From: an uncultured Bacteroidales bacterium
Lineage (GTDB): Bacteria; Bacteroidota; Bacteroidia; Bacteroidales; Paludibacteraceae
Assembly (NCBI GenBank): GCA_903830915.1
Contig: CAIKVR010000303.1
Location: forward strand, 1 to 41,096
DNA: 41,096 nucleotides
Direction: 5' to 3'
Under the pieces are notes generated by a model, which was not told the origin of the DNA, did no database searches, and was given only the letters and a program-made list of their open reading frames with translations. Position 1 is the stretch's first letter. Every line of letters begins with the position of its first letter. A program made the translations under genes and the position numbers. Below are positions 25,743 through 35,218 of the stretch, piece after piece.

Positions 25743-27296
25743 ATGAAAATCAGACATTTACATACCTTCATTATTGCTGTTGTAGCAGTTTTATTTGTTT
25801 CATGTGGAGACTTTTTGGAAGTCAGTCCAGACAATCGGGCTTTAGTTGACACTGATTCAAAAATAACAAACCTTCTTGTGTCAGCTTATCCCGATCAATC
25901 AGCTTGGTTACTATGCGAATTATCATCAGATAATGCCGATGACAATGGGAGTACATGGACAACAACTACTGCTTTAGAAAAACAAGCATTTACATGGTCG
26001 GATGCCTCTGAGGATCAGCAAGATTCACCACAAGCTATTTGGGATGGATATTATCATGCTATTGCTTCAGCGAACCAGGCATTGCAAGCTATAAATGACC
26101 TTGGTAACCCAACCAGACTAAATGCTCAAAAAGGTGAAGCTTTAATTTGTAGAGCATATTGTCATTTTGTTTTAGTGAATGTTTTTTGCAAAAGCTATGG
26201 TGCTAATAGTTCTGCTGATTTGGGAATTCCTTACATGAGTAAAACTGAAACTAAAGTTTCACCCCACTACGAAAGGGGAAATGTTGCCGATGTTTACTCA
26301 AAAATAGATGCCGATATTCAAGCCGCTTTGCCACTGATTGATGACCAGATTTATTCGGTGATAAAATATCATTTTAATCGGAAAGCTGCCTACGCATTTG
26401 CAACACGATTTAATTTGTTCTATCGGAATTACAACAAAGTAATAGAATATGCTCAGAATGTTTTAACATCAGACCCATTATCAGTTTTACGTGATTGGCA
26501 ATATGGAGGAACTTTATCGAACAACGACAACTTCAGACCTGACTGGTATATTGGCAATGATAATCGGGCAACACTATTAGATATAACAACACAATCATTA
26601 TGGGGCAGAGTAGCCGGACCTTCGTTCGGAGGATCTAAATACTCACACAATGCAATGATTGCAGATAATGAAACCGTATCAAGTTCTGGCCCTTGGGGAA
26701 GTTCTGGAATGTTTTATTTCAGAAGTGCAAGTTACTCACAGATCCCTAAGGTTATTTCCAGAAAATTTGTTGAATATTTCGAGTACACTGATCCGGTAAA
26801 CGGAATAGGTTATCCTCATATTGTACAAGCCGAATTTACGACAGATGAAGCATTGCTATGTAGGGCAGAAGCTTACATTTTGAAAAAAGACTATGATAAT
26901 GCAACCAAAGATTTAGCTACATTTATGACAGCCTATTCATCGGCGGGAGCATTAATGACACGGACAAAAATAAACTCATTTTACAGTGGTATAGGATATT
27001 ACACACCTACTATACCTACCGTAAAAAAACATTTGAATCCTGACTTTGTTATTGAAACGGGAGAACAAGAAAACTTTATAGATTGTGTTCTGCATTTACG
27101 CCGTATATTAACTATTCACGAAGGATTGCGTTGGTTTGATGTAAAAAGATATGGAATTGAATTAAACAGAAGAACTATAGAAGGCAATACAAATATTTCA
27201 GTATCATCGGATACACTGAAGGTAAATGATCCTAGAAGAGCAATTCAAATCCCTCAAAATGTGATTAATGCTGGTATTACTGCCAATCCAAGATAA
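25743..27296 (+). CDS. SusD/RagB family nutrient-binding outer membrane lipoprotein
   Basis: 517 residues. Lipoprotein signal peptide with the lipobox ending at C21 (AVLFVSCGDFLEVSPDNR); the CxxxLE/D-type start is standard for SusD. It has helical TPR-like segments with YYHAIASANQALQAIN and GEALICRAYCHFVLVNVF, and the C-terminal SusD region has LCRAEAYILKKDYDNATKDL and EGLRWFDVKRYG. The protein sits on the cell surface as the lid over the SusC barrel and captures substrate. Substrate specificity cannot be read from the sequence. It is coupled to SusC upstream and to the metallopeptidase-like gene, which starts six bases after its stop. Confidence 0.95.
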   Translation: MKIRHLHTFIIAVVAVLFVSCGDFLEVSPDNRALVDTDSKITNLLVSAYPDQSAWLLCELSSDNADDNGSTWTTTTALEKQAFTWSDASEDQQDSPQAIWDGYYHAIASANQALQAINDLGNPTRLNAQKGEALICRAYCHFVLVNVFCKSYGANSSADLGIPYMSKTETKVSPHYERGNVADVYSKIDADIQAALPLIDDQIYSVIKYHFNRKAAYAFATRFNLFYRNYNKVIEYAQNVLTSDPLSVLRDWQYGGTLSNNDNFRPDWYIGNDNRATLLDITTQSLWGRVAGPSFGGSKYSHNAMIADNETVSSSGPWGSSGMFYFRSASYSQIPKVISRKFVEYFEYTDPVNGIGYPHIVQAEFTTDEALLCRAEAYILKKDYDNATKDLATFMTAYSSAGALMTRTKINSFYSGIGYYTPTIPTVKKHLNPDFVIETGEQENFIDCVLHLRRILTIHEGLRWFDVKRYGIELNRRTIEGNTNISVSSDTLKVNDPRRAIQIPQNVINAGITANPR

Positions 27297-27302
27297 AATA
27301 AT

Positions 27303-28169
27303 ATGAGAAAACATAATTTTTTGCTTCTTAAAATTCTTATAATCGTTGGTTTATCAAGCTCTTGTCGAACAGATGAACTTGGTGATTCAATTTTTGATAC
27401 CAATTCGCCTGATCGTACAAAATTTGATTCATGGTTGTTGGAAAATTACATCAACAAATATAATATCGATTTCGTTTATAAATTTTCGGATAATGAATCA
27501 GATAAAACCTATAATTTAATTCCTGCCGATTTAAAGAAATCACAAATACTGGCACAGATAGTAAAACATGTGTGGCTAGAAGCTTATGACGAAGTTGCGG
27601 GTATTGATTTTACCAGACAATATGTACCAAAAATGATTTTTTTAGTTGGTTCGGGAGCTTTTGATGGAAGTGGAAGTGTAGTGCTTGGCACAGCACAAGG
27701 TGGTTTAAAAGTAACTTTATACGCTGTAAATGATTTAAAATTGGAGATAGGCTTTCTAAATGAATACTATTTTCATGTGATGCATCATGAGTTTGCACAT
27801 ATATTAAATCAAAACAAAGGTTACGACAAAACCTTTATAAGGATAACTGAATCAGGTTATATTGGCAATGACTGGTATCTTGATACGGATGCCGCTGCTC
27901 AGAAAAAAGGGTTTATTACTGCTTATTCACAATATGAGGCGAATGAGGATTTTGTTGAAACGTATTCGATGTATGTAACTCATGATCAAACATGGTGGGA
28001 TAAAGCTTTAGCTACTGCGGGTGCTACTTCAGGAACTTTGATAACAAAAAAATTAGATATTGTACGTACATATTTTTCGACAAAATGGAACATTGATATT
28101 GATTCAATCAGAACGGTAATTCTACGAAGAGGAAATGATGTACCAACGATGATGTATCAGAATTTTTAA
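27303..28169 (+). CDS. Putative zinc-binding metallopeptidase lipoprotein
   Basis: 288 residues. The N-terminus is a lipoprotein-type signal (LSSSC, C21), so probably outer-membrane anchored. The HExxH zinc motif is H162-E163-F164-A165-H166 in VMHHEFAHILNQ, followed downstream by YEANEDFVETYSMYV (211-225), whose acidic residues may give the third zinc ligand. This fits the 'putative zinc-binding metallopeptidase' family (PF15890, Peptidase_Mx1), which I recall as commonly encoded directly after SusCD pairs in Bacteroidetes. A role in trimming proteins or peptides at the surface before uptake is inferred. The gene starts six bases after susD and ends seven bases before the next gene, so it is part of the operon. 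Confidence 0.85.
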   Translation: MRKHNFLLLKILIIVGLSSSCRTDELGDSIFDTNSPDRTKFDSWLLENYINKYNIDFVYKFSDNESDKTYNLIPADLKKSQILAQIVKHVWLEAYDEVAGIDFTRQYVPKMIFLVGSGAFDGSGSVVLGTAQGGLKVTLYAVNDLKLEIGFLNEYYFHVMHHEFAHILNQNKGYDKTFIRITESGYIGNDWYLDTDAAAQKKGFITAYSQYEANEDFVETYSMYVTHDQTWWDKALATAGATSGTLITKKLDIVRTYFSTKWNIDIDSIRTVILRRGNDVPTMMYQNF

Positions 28170-28176
28170 CAGTTAA

Positions 28177-29451
28177 ATGAGAATGAAAAAATATAAATTC
28201 ATATCGTGTCTTCTTTTATGCATTCTTGCTTTGCAATCATGTCTGTTTGAAGATGATTTGGTTTTTACAAATTCAGCTGCAGAACGATTAACGAATGCGA
28301 TTAAAGATGAAACTGACTCTTTACAAACAGCATCAAACGGATGGATCATGCAGTATTTTGCTACAGAACAAAGTGGTGGATATAACTTGTTAGTAAAGTT
28401 TAATAAATATGGACAGGCAATTATTGCAGGAAAAAGTGAATTGACCCAAAACATTTATACAACTGATACTTGTCACTATGAGATGATTGGAGATACAGGA
28501 CCGGTACTGACATTTAACACCTACAGTAAAGTCTTACATGCATTTTCAGTTCCTGACAATTCCGGTTTGGGTTTAGAGGGTGATTTCGAGTTTATCGTTA
28601 CAAAAGTTACAGCTAATCAAATAATACTAAAAGGGAAAAAAAGGGGAACTACAATTCTGCTTACTAAACTTCCTCAAACCATCAGTTGGCAAAAATATCT
28701 TTCGGATTTGGAAACAATGGATTTGCTCATGCTTTCCAAAAATCCACCAAGTCTAACATTAAACTATGCAAATTCAATCTATTCATTCACATATAATAAC
28801 AATCATACATTTACGATTCAGAAAGTAGGTTCAAGTACAAATATACCTGTTATTGCGGCTTTTGTTATAACCACATCAGGAATACGATTTCAGACAATTC
28901 AGGAGATAGAAGGACAAAAATTTCAGACTATGGATTTGAGCACTGATAAATCATCGTTAATTAGTGAAGAAAACCCCGAATTTAAACTTATTGCGATTGA
29001 AGATTTGGCTGCATATTTGAATGAAAGTACAAAAATATGGGAATTAAATCCTTCAGAATTAAGTCCAAATATTAAAACGATTTATGATCAGATATTACAA
29101 TCTTGTGTTACAAAATACAGTGCTTCCAACGTCAAACTAATTCTTAAGTATTATTTAACGCGTAAATCCTTTGAATTAACCCTAACTTTTTCGGGTACAA
29201 AAACTAAATATGAAGGAAATTTGGATTTGTTGCTAACAACTAACACTAAAAACGCCCTATCAATTTCATATAAAGGAACAGCTGATAGTAATGGAAAAAG
29301 CTTCTATAACAATGTTGCCGGATTGAAAGATATAGTGAATATTATTTGTTCTGATTATTTACTTAACACTGATATAGCTATTAATCCAAGAAATATTAAA
29401 TTCACCAAAAGCCAGGATAGTAATACCTGGTTCACTGTTATATGCCAATAG
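28177..29451 (+). CDS. DUF4302 domain lipoprotein
   Basis: 424 residues (422 if the second ATG at 28183 is used; both fit). Lipobox LALQSC at C22, then an acidic stretch EDDLVF. The front part has SAAERLTNAIKDETDSLQTA, NGWIMQYFA and GGYNLLVKFNKYGQA, which matches my recollection of DUF4302 (PF14135), a Bacteroidetes-only family found in the same SusCD-peptidase gene order. The rest is beta-rich with no catalytic motif. Probably a surface-exposed substrate-binding or accessory lipoprotein of the importer. The function is not known. It starts seven bases after the peptidase gene. Confidence 0.78.
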   Translation: MRMKKYKFISCLLLCILALQSCLFEDDLVFTNSAAERLTNAIKDETDSLQTASNGWIMQYFATEQSGGYNLLVKFNKYGQAIIAGKSELTQNIYTTDTCHYEMIGDTGPVLTFNTYSKVLHAFSVPDNSGLGLEGDFEFIVTKVTANQIILKGKKRGTTILLTKLPQTISWQKYLSDLETMDLLMLSKNPPSLTLNYANSIYSFTYNNNHTFTIQKVGSSTNIPVIAAFVITTSGIRFQTIQEIEGQKFQTMDLSTDKSSLISEENPEFKLIAIEDLAAYLNESTKIWELNPSELSPNIKTIYDQILQSCVTKYSASNVKLILKYYLTRKSFELTLTFSGTKTKYEGNLDLLLTTNTKNALSISYKGTADSNGKSFYNNVAGLKDIVNIICSDYLLNTDIAINPRNIKFTKSQDSNTWFTVICQ

Positions 29452-29483
29452 TTAGAATTATTATTAATTTAAAATTTACTTAA

Positions 29484-31886
29484 ATGAAAAAAAAATTACT
29501 TTCTCTAGTAGTGATTGCGTTGAGTATTTCTTATTCAAGTGCTCAATCAACAAAAGCAGCGGTATCAAGTAAAGGTATTGCCATTTATGAAAAGGTTGCA
29601 TTAATGCAATCGGGAAAAACCGTTAAATCGGTACAACTAAGTAATGCGCCTTTGCTAAAAAACAAAGTTGCATCAATGTCAAAAAGTGAGCGATTCAAGA
29701 AACTATCTTCAATGCGAAAAGCAGCTTTGAAACATAACAATAAATATCTGGCTAATTTTAAATCACGTACTCCATTATTAAAGCTAAAAGCAAGTATTGA
29801 TACAACTTTCTATGAAGGTTTTGAAAGTTACGATGGTGTTAAGCAAAACTGGTTACCAACCAATTGGACTGAATTGAATAAAACAACTACAACTTATGCA
29901 ACTGGAGATTCAATTAACCCAACATGGGCGGTAAATCAAGCGAATGATTACACAAGTCCTTCTACTGGAAATAGTATGGCTTGGGTTGACTGGGACGGAG
30001 TTGGAGCAAGTGCCAGAAATCAAGATGTTTGGTTAGTTTCTCCTGCTTTTTCACCTAAAAGTGGTGACTATTTAACCTTCGATTTCTTTTATAATCCATA
30101 TTGGATGTACATTGATTATGTCAATTCTACAACAACAACCGATGTATTCAATTACAAAACACCAAATGCAACCTTACAACTGTATGTAAGTACAAATAAT
30201 GGTACGTCGTGGACTAAAGTTTGGGACGCAATTGAGGATGCAGCTCAATTTAATGATTCAACTATTTCTAATTGGTCTTTTTCAACCGGTGCATGGAATA
30301 CAATCAAAAAATCCTTACAAACTTATACAGGTCAATCAATTAAAATTGCTTTCCGTTATGTAGGAAAGGATGGAGATTCAATGGGACTTGATAATATAAG
30401 TATACGTCAGTTGATCCCTACAGCACTATATGGTCGACCTCAAGGATATTTCTTTGCCGGGTTAACAAAGGATTATAAGAATCTTGCATCTGATTTAATG
30501 TTTGGTCAGGCATATGATGCTGCTCAATGGTTTAATTACTCTAACGATGATTCTCAATCGTTCCTCTGGACTTTTGATGATCCTAAAAATCCGACATCTA
30601 CTGTTACTTCAACTGATATTCATCCTTCAATTTCTTATCCTTATGGAGAATATAATATACCAACTTTAAAAGCAAGTGCAGGTGCTCGCGATTCTATTTA
30701 TAAATGGGGAACCTCAACTTCAGGATCATATTTTATGGCTGGCGGTCAACTTTCCTTTGATTGGGGTACTGTTGGTGTTGGTAATTATGATTTAAATCAA
30801 TATATTTACGACTTTCCAAATGGAACTACGGGTGATTATTTCTTTGGAACTACTGCGGACAAATCTGTAGATGCAATTGCTAATTATTTCGATAAACCAG
30901 CTCATCGATACCTGATTGACAGCTTATGGATTAACCTGGCGAAATTCTCTGCTCCTGCTGATGCAGAATTCAAAATTATTATTCATAGAGTTGTAGATGG
31001 ATATTTGACAGATACAATTGCCACTGCCATTTGTACTCCTACAGATGTAATTAATGTTGGGGCAAAATACTACAGCATGGTTTTCAAAGGTTTCACAAAT
31101 ATTGATCCTACTACAGGACTCGAAGTTATAAATGACTATTTGGAAATAAGTGATGCTATTTTGGTAGAATTTACTGGTTTCAATAAATCTGGAATTACCA
31201 TAGCTCCGTGGGCTCAAGGCTACGACAGTCCTATTGGAGAAAATAATGCATACGTCTTTCTTAATTCAAAGGATAGTGCTGGTGTAGTTAGTCGTGATTT
31301 TTATAGTGCTACCGAATATATTGGTGCTTACACCTCTTTCCTATTTAACTTGGGAGCAACTTATTCATTTTTAGTTTCTGATGCAGCTTCATTTGTTGCC
31401 CCAATTGCAGGTGGAAGTAAAACATTTAATATTAATTCATTGTATTCACCTGATGCATGGTGGTTAGATGCTGCTTTACCTTCATGGTTAACCTCTGAAC
31501 TAACCTTCGATAGTACTAAATGGGCTATAACTTATACTCTTAAAGCAGAACCTCTTCCTGCTGGAGTTACCGGTCGGGGTACTGTTGTGAAAGTTTCTAC
31601 ATACGGTGCAGATATGTCCATAAATGTAAATCAAGGGGACTATACTGGTATTTCAGATACAAAAATGTCAAATACTTGTGTTTTAAACCAGGTCAACTCT
31701 TTTGATTTGAAATATTCATCAGAATTTACATCCGTGTCAATTTATAACGTTTCTGGACAGTTGATATCTGATTACAAATTGCCTACAACTGGAAAACTGA
31801 CAATTCCGGTTAATGGCATAACCAAAGGTTTGTATCTATTTAAATTTATTGGTAACAATACTCAAACCGTAAAAGTTGTAAGATAA
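29484..31886 (+). CDS. Secreted choice-of-anchor-J-like protein with T9SS sorting domain
   Basis: 800 residues. Signal peptide 1-21 (ISYSSAQS). A basic linker (about 40-100) is followed by a jelly-roll domain at about 108-310 with the start FYEGFESYDG, the middle DVWLVSPAFSPKSGDYLTFDF and the end IKIAFRYVGKDGDSMGLDNI; this is the pattern of 'choice-of-anchor J' / cleaved-adhesin domains. The middle part (about 320-650) is beta-rich and unassigned. The last ~80 residues (SVSIYNVSGQLISDY, then GLYLFKFIGNN) form a type A T9SS tail, so the protein is exported across the outer membrane and probably anchored there. It is the last gene of the SusCD operon, 32 bases after the DUF4302 gene, and is followed by a strong terminator. 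Possibly the binding protein for the same substrate. Confidence 0.83.
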   Translation: MKKKLLSLVVIALSISYSSAQSTKAAVSSKGIAIYEKVALMQSGKTVKSVQLSNAPLLKNKVASMSKSERFKKLSSMRKAALKHNNKYLANFKSRTPLLKLKASIDTTFYEGFESYDGVKQNWLPTNWTELNKTTTTYATGDSINPTWAVNQANDYTSPSTGNSMAWVDWDGVGASARNQDVWLVSPAFSPKSGDYLTFDFFYNPYWMYIDYVNSTTTTDVFNYKTPNATLQLYVSTNNGTSWTKVWDAIEDAAQFNDSTISNWSFSTGAWNTIKKSLQTYTGQSIKIAFRYVGKDGDSMGLDNISIRQLIPTALYGRPQGYFFAGLTKDYKNLASDLMFGQAYDAAQWFNYSNDDSQSFLWTFDDPKNPTSTVTSTDIHPSISYPYGEYNIPTLKASAGARDSIYKWGTSTSGSYFMAGGQLSFDWGTVGVGNYDLNQYIYDFPNGTTGDYFFGTTADKSVDAIANYFDKPAHRYLIDSLWINLAKFSAPADAEFKIIIHRVVDGYLTDTIATAICTPTDVINVGAKYYSMVFKGFTNIDPTTGLEVINDYLEISDAILVEFTGFNKSGITIAPWAQGYDSPIGENNAYVFLNSKDSAGVVSRDFYSATEYIGAYTSFLFNLGATYSFLVSDAASFVAPIAGGSKTFNINSLYSPDAWWLDAALPSWLTSELTFDSTKWAITYTLKAEPLPAGVTGRGTVVKVSTYGADMSINVNQGDYTGISDTKMSNTCVLNQVNSFDLKYSSEFTSVSIYNVSGQLISDYKLPTTGKLTIPVNGITKGLYLFKFIGNNTQTVKVVR

Positions 31887-31905
31887 GCTTCCAATTTTCA
31901 TTCTC

Positions 31906-31942
31906 AAAAAAAGGAGTTTATTTAATTAAACTCCTTTTTTTT
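31906..31942 (+). terminator. Strong bidirectional terminator
   Basis: 15-bp perfect stem AAAAAAAGGAGTTTA (31906-31920) / TAAACTCCTTTTTTT (31927-31941) with a six-base loop, T tail on both strands. It closes the SusCD operon on the + strand and the HAD phosphatase gene on the - strand, which ends 14 bases away. Confidence 0.9.
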
Positions 31943-31955
31943 GTAAACCAATATA

Positions 31956-32648
31956 TTATAAAATTCCTATAATTTCCCGTAACGAGTCTGTTGAAAATGA
32001 ACAAGGTAGGTTTTGAGTTGAAGTATTGGAATAACGAAAATAAATCTGATCAATTCCTGCATTCTGAGCCCCTATAATATCTGCTTCGTAGCTATCGCCA
32101 ATCATTATTGTTTCAGCAGGCATTGACCCATTTAACTTCATTGCATATTCAAAAATTCGTTTATCAGGTTTTAAAAAACCTGCCTCTTCCGATAAAACCA
32201 CATGAGAAAAATAATGCTCCAAACGGCATGTTTTTAGTTTTCGATACTGAACTTCAATAAAACCATTTGAAACAATGCTCAAAGGGTATTTATCTGACAA
32301 ATAATCAAGTAACTCCAATGCATAAGGGACTAAAGCAGTTCTTGTCGGAAGTAAATCAAGATATTCCTTTCCCATTATTATAGCAACTTCTTCATTTGCT
32401 ACTCCAACTTGTCTCAACGGATGAAGAAATCGCTCCAGTGAAAGTGCTTCTTTCGTTATTTCACCTTTACCATACTGATCCCACAATTCAAGATTACGTT
32501 TGGCATAAATTTCAAAATACTGTTCAAAATTATCGAAATGCTTATCAAAGTTTCTATTGTCATAAAGCTCTTGTAATGAAGACTTAGCATTAGCATGAAA
32601 ATCCCATATAGTGTCATCCATGTCAATAAAAACATATTTATAACTCAT
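31956..32648 (-). CDS. YjjG family noncanonical pyrimidine nucleotidase (HAD superfamily)
   Basis: A 230-residue cytoplasmic HAD phosphatase. Motif I is D9-M-D11-D12-T in FIDMDDTIWDF, motif II SIVSNG, motif III with Lys in GFLKPDKRIFE, and motif IV IGDSYEADIIGAQNAG. The order and the DxDDTxWD start are typical of YjjG-like 5'-nucleotidases, which clear noncanonical pyrimidine nucleotides; exact substrate is inferred from family. It is convergent with the SusCD operon. The 3' end lies next to the shared terminator. Confidence 0.85.
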   Translation of the reverse strand: MSYKYVFIDMDDTIWDFHANAKSSLQELYDNRNFDKHFDNFEQYFEIYAKRNLELWDQYGKGEITKEALSLERFLHPLRQVGVANEEVAIIMGKEYLDLLPTRTALVPYALELLDYLSDKYPLSIVSNGFIEVQYRKLKTCRLEHYFSHVVLSEEAGFLKPDKRIFEYAMKLNGSMPAETIMIGDSYEADIIGAQNAGIDQIYFRYSNTSTQNLPCSFSTDSLREIIGIL

Positions 32649-32671
32649 GATATTTACAACATAAATTTAAT

Positions 32672-32704
32672 AAAAATGCGTTTTCATGTTACCGAAAACG
32701 CATT
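32672..32704 (-). terminator. Terminator of the coiled-coil lipoprotein gene
   Basis: Perfect 11-bp stem AATGCGTTTTC (32675-32685) / GAAAACGCATT (32694-32704), eight-base loop; on the minus strand the second arm runs into TTTTT. It lies 31 bases after the lipoprotein gene stop and just upstream of the HAD gene. Confidence 0.8.
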
Positions 32705-32735
32705 ATATAGTTAATAGAAATTGAAACTTATCAAT

Positions 32736-33605
32736 TTATTCTACCTCAATAACCAGATATTTACTTACACTCCAGAATTCTTCAGGATCGACAATCAAAA
32801 GAACGAAATTACCATTTTCTTTTTCAAGCGTGTAGGAAGATTTTGGATGATTGGTTAGAATCTTAGCGTGAGTTGAATACAATGGAATTGATTTGGTTTT
32901 ACGTGCATCAATCCGTACAAAATAGTTTTTGTTGAAATCGTGTTGCAAAACCCGTTGCTGACTAAAAAGCCCTTCAACTGATACAATTTTTTGTTGCTTA
33001 AGTTCGCTCAACGTTCCAAAAACATACCATGCTGTATGTATTGTTTCTTCTTGTTCTTTGATTTTTACATCCTTTGTTTTATTTTCAACAGTCAGATTTT
33101 CAACATCTCTACCTAATTTAACTACTTGAGTATCTAGTTTGACAATTAATGAGTCTTTTTTGGCTAGCTCACCGTGTAAAACGGCTACTTTGGCAGTCTC
33201 TTCTTCCAGTAATTTAGTAAGTTTTTTGATGGTTTTCTCCAATTGGGAAGATTTAAATGAACTTTTTTTCAATTTCGATTTCAACCGTGCTAATTCTTGT
33301 TTGTTAGCTCTGAGCATATCAAACAAATAGGTCATGTCTTCATTTATTTTTGTCCTAACATCTGGACCCAAATCGTTTCCAACAGGTTGTACCGATATAA
33401 TTTTTTCTGTTTCCTTGATTTTTTCAATGTTCTGTTCAATCTGATTCATTGCAGAAAAATAACTATCAACTTCCTGCTGAAGTTTTACTTTGGAATTCAT
33501 CAACGAATCATTTTGGGCTTGAAGTGCCTTATATTCAGAAGAGTTTTTGCCACATGATACCAGCATTACTGCCATCAAAACTAAAATGTAAAAAGTCGGT
33601 TTCAT
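32736..33605 (-). CDS. Coiled-coil lipoprotein, conserved Bacteroidales type
   Basis: 289 residues. Lipobox VMLVSC at C18. Two long coiled-coil stretches (about 25-70 and 100-195) rich in K, E, L and Q, separated by VQPVGNDLGPDVRTKINED. A C-terminal globular beta-rich domain (about 200-289) has TAWYVFGTLSELKQQKIV and ends in SVSKYLVIEVE. Some databases attach a 'Cbp1 family collagen-binding adhesin' name to Bacteroides proteins of this build; I cannot confirm that here and do not infer collagen binding. Probably anchored in the inner or outer membrane and spanning part of the periplasm. Promoter candidate at 33677-33708, inside the end of rsmI. Confidence 0.72.
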   Translation of the reverse strand: MKPTFYILVLMAVMLVSCGKNSSEYKALQAQNDSLMNSKVKLQQEVDSYFSAMNQIEQNIEKIKETEKIISVQPVGNDLGPDVRTKINEDMTYLFDMLRANKQELARLKSKLKKSSFKSSQLEKTIKKLTKLLEEETAKVAVLHGELAKKDSLIVKLDTQVVKLGRDVENLTVENKTKDVKIKEQEETIHTAWYVFGTLSELKQQKIVSVEGLFSQQRVLQHDFNKNYFVRIDARKTKSIPLYSTHAKILTNHPKSSYTLEKENGNFVLLIVDPEEFWSVSKYLVIEVE

Positions 33606-33676
33606 ATCCTAAAAAACTAAATGGTAACTAAACGAATTTTAAATCCTAACAAAATTTGAGAAATCTTTTTCGGGTG

Positions 33677-33708
33677 CAAAGGTAACGTTATTCTTCAATT
33701 CCTGCAAC
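33677..33708 (-). promoter_or_regulatory. Candidate promoter for the coiled-coil lipoprotein gene
   Basis: On the minus strand GTTG (33708-33705), 20 bases, then TACCTTTG (33684-33677). The -7 element matches fully and the -33 has one mismatch. It overlaps the last codons of rsmI and places the transcript start about 65 bases before the ATG at 33605. Confidence 0.5.
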
Positions 33709-34359
33709 AATTACAACAATTTCTCCTTTAGGGACTTGCGCTGTAAATTGTTGTGCCAATTCCGCCAAAGTTCCCCGTTTGGTTTCTTCAAAAACTTTAG
33801 AAATTTCGCGCGAAACAGAAGCCTTTCTTTCTTGTCCGAACACCTCAGCTAACTGAGACAGTGTTTTGACCAAACGAAATGGTGATTCGTAGAAAATCAT
33901 GGTTCGTTTTTCGGAAGAAAGTTCACGAAGTTTGGTTTGACGACCTTTCTTCTGTGGCAAAAATCCCTCGAAACAAAAACGGTCATTCGGCAACCCTGAA
34001 GCAACTAATGCAGGTATTAATGCTGTTGCACCGGGCAAACATTCTACATCAATTCCATTCTCGACACACTGACGTACCACCAAAAAACCCGGATCGGAAA
34101 TAGCCGGAGTTCCGGCATCTGAAATCAATGCCACTTTCTGTCCACCTTTTATACGCTGCACAACTGTTTCCACAGTTTTATGTTCGTTGAATTTATGATG
34201 AGACTGCATCGGGGTTTTTATTTCGAAATGCTTCAACAGAAAACCGCTTGTACGCGTATCTTCGGCCAAAATCAAATCAACTTCTTTAAGAACACGAATA
34301 GCACGAAAAGTCATATCTTCCAAATTTCCAACAGGTGTGGGTACCACAAATAGTTTCAT
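33688..34359 (-). CDS. rsmI: 16S rRNA (cytidine(1402)-2'-O)-methyltransferase
   Basis: 223 residues. RsmI uses S-adenosylmethionine to methylate the 2'-O of C1402 in the decoding centre of 16S rRNA. Tetrapyrrole-methylase fold motifs: the start FVVPTPVGNLEDMTFRA, ILAEDTRTSG, the signature ALISDAGTPAISDPG and LPGATALIPALVASGLP. The protein ends after the methylase fold (KGEIVVIVAGIEE) and lacks the ~50-residue C-terminal helical extension of the E. coli enzyme; short versions are usual in this phylum as far as I recall. Divergent from tdk. Confidence 0.95.
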   Translation of the reverse strand: MKLFVVPTPVGNLEDMTFRAIRVLKEVDLILAEDTRTSGFLLKHFEIKTPMQSHHKFNEHKTVETVVQRIKGGQKVALISDAGTPAISDPGFLVVRQCVENGIDVECLPGATALIPALVASGLPNDRFCFEGFLPQKKGRQTKLRELSSEKRTMIFYESPFRLVKTLSQLAEVFGQERKASVSREISKVFEETKRGTLAELAQQFTAQVPKGEIVVIVAGIEE

Positions 34360-34445
34360 AGCAAGCAGGATTTGAGCATGAATTTAGGAGGATGGATGTT
34401 CATATCTTTTTAAAGCAAAACGAATCTGAATCACCTATATTTTTT

Positions 34446-34453
34446 TATCTTTG
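34446..34453 (+). promoter_or_regulatory. Candidate -7 element for tdk
   Basis: TATCTTTG followed by CA, a full TAnnTTTG match in the rsmI-tdk divergent gap, about 106 bases before the tdk ATG. The -33 region shows no good TTTG. Confidence 0.4.
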
Positions 34454-34559
34454 CAAAGGGAAAAATTTAAATCTCACCTTTGGGTATTAATTCAGCTGCA
34501 AAGTTACAACAATAGCCGAAATTATTAAAAGAAAACAAACTTATTTTCAGTCAGATACC

Positions 34560-35174
34560 ATGATTTATTCAGAACAAAACCATCCGATACAACAAAAACG
34601 CGGAAGTATTGAAGTTATTTGCGGTTCAATGTTTTCCGGAAAAACCGAAGAACTGATTAGACGCCTGAAACGTGCAAATTTTGCCAAACAAAGGGTGGAA
34701 ATTTTCAAACCCAAAATTGATACCCGTTATTCGGAAGATGAAGTAGTTTCGCACGACCGCACATCTATTCGTTCTACACCGGTTGAATCTTCGGGAAGCA
34801 TTCTTTTAATGTCTGGTGAAGTGGATGTAATAGGGATTGATGAAGCTCAGTTTTTTGATGAGGGACTGGTGGATGTATGTACACAGCTTGCAGATCAGGG
34901 AATTCGGGTTATAATTGCCGGACTGGATATGGATTTTAAGGGAATTCCTTTCGGGCCTATGCCTGCTCTCTGCGCTGTGGCAGAAGATGTTTATAAAGTT
35001 CATGCTATATGTGTGCGTTGTGGTGCATTGGCTTATGTTTCACACCGCTTGGTTGAGAGTGATAAACGTGTACTCTTGGGCGAAATGACTGAATATGAAC
35101 CAATTTGCCGTGACTGTTTCAATAAAACGAAGATAGTAAACGAGGAAACAAGGAAACAAGGAAACAACATATAA
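34560..35174 (+). CDS. tdk: Thymidine kinase
   Basis: 204 residues, type II (small) thymidine kinase, phosphorylating thymidine with ATP in the salvage pathway. P-loop [17 protein letters not shown] near 22-38, the Walker B-type [12 protein letters not shown], substrate loop with [17 protein letters not shown], and the zinc site CVRCG ... CRDCF. The last codons (ETRKQGNNI) are read from a repeat tract that is mirrored downstream, so the extreme C-terminus may vary between strains. An AI-2E family gene follows 96 bases downstream on the same strand. Confidence 0.97.
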   Translation: MIYSEQNHPIQQKRGSIEVICGSMFSGKTEELIRRLKRANFAKQRVEIFKPKIDTRYSEDEVVSHDRTSIRSTPVESSGSILLMSGEVDVIGIDEAQFFDEGLVDVCTQLADQGIRVIIAGLDMDFKGIPFGPMPALCAVAEDVYKVHAICVRCGALAYVSHRLVESDKRVLLGEMTEYEPICRDCFNKTKIVNEETRKQGNNI

Positions 35175-35218
35175 TACTTGTTTACTTGTTTACTTGTCTA
35201 CTTGTTTCCTTGTTTCCT
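35143..35218 (+). repeat. 18-bp perfect inverted repeat spanning the tdk stop codon
   Basis: AGGAAACAAGGAAACAAG (35143-35160, inside tdk) is the exact reverse complement of 35201-35218 in the spacer. The 40-base interval contains the tdk stop (35172-35174). The transcript could form a long hairpin covering the end of translation. No T-run follows, so it is not a standard terminator. Confidence 0.7.
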
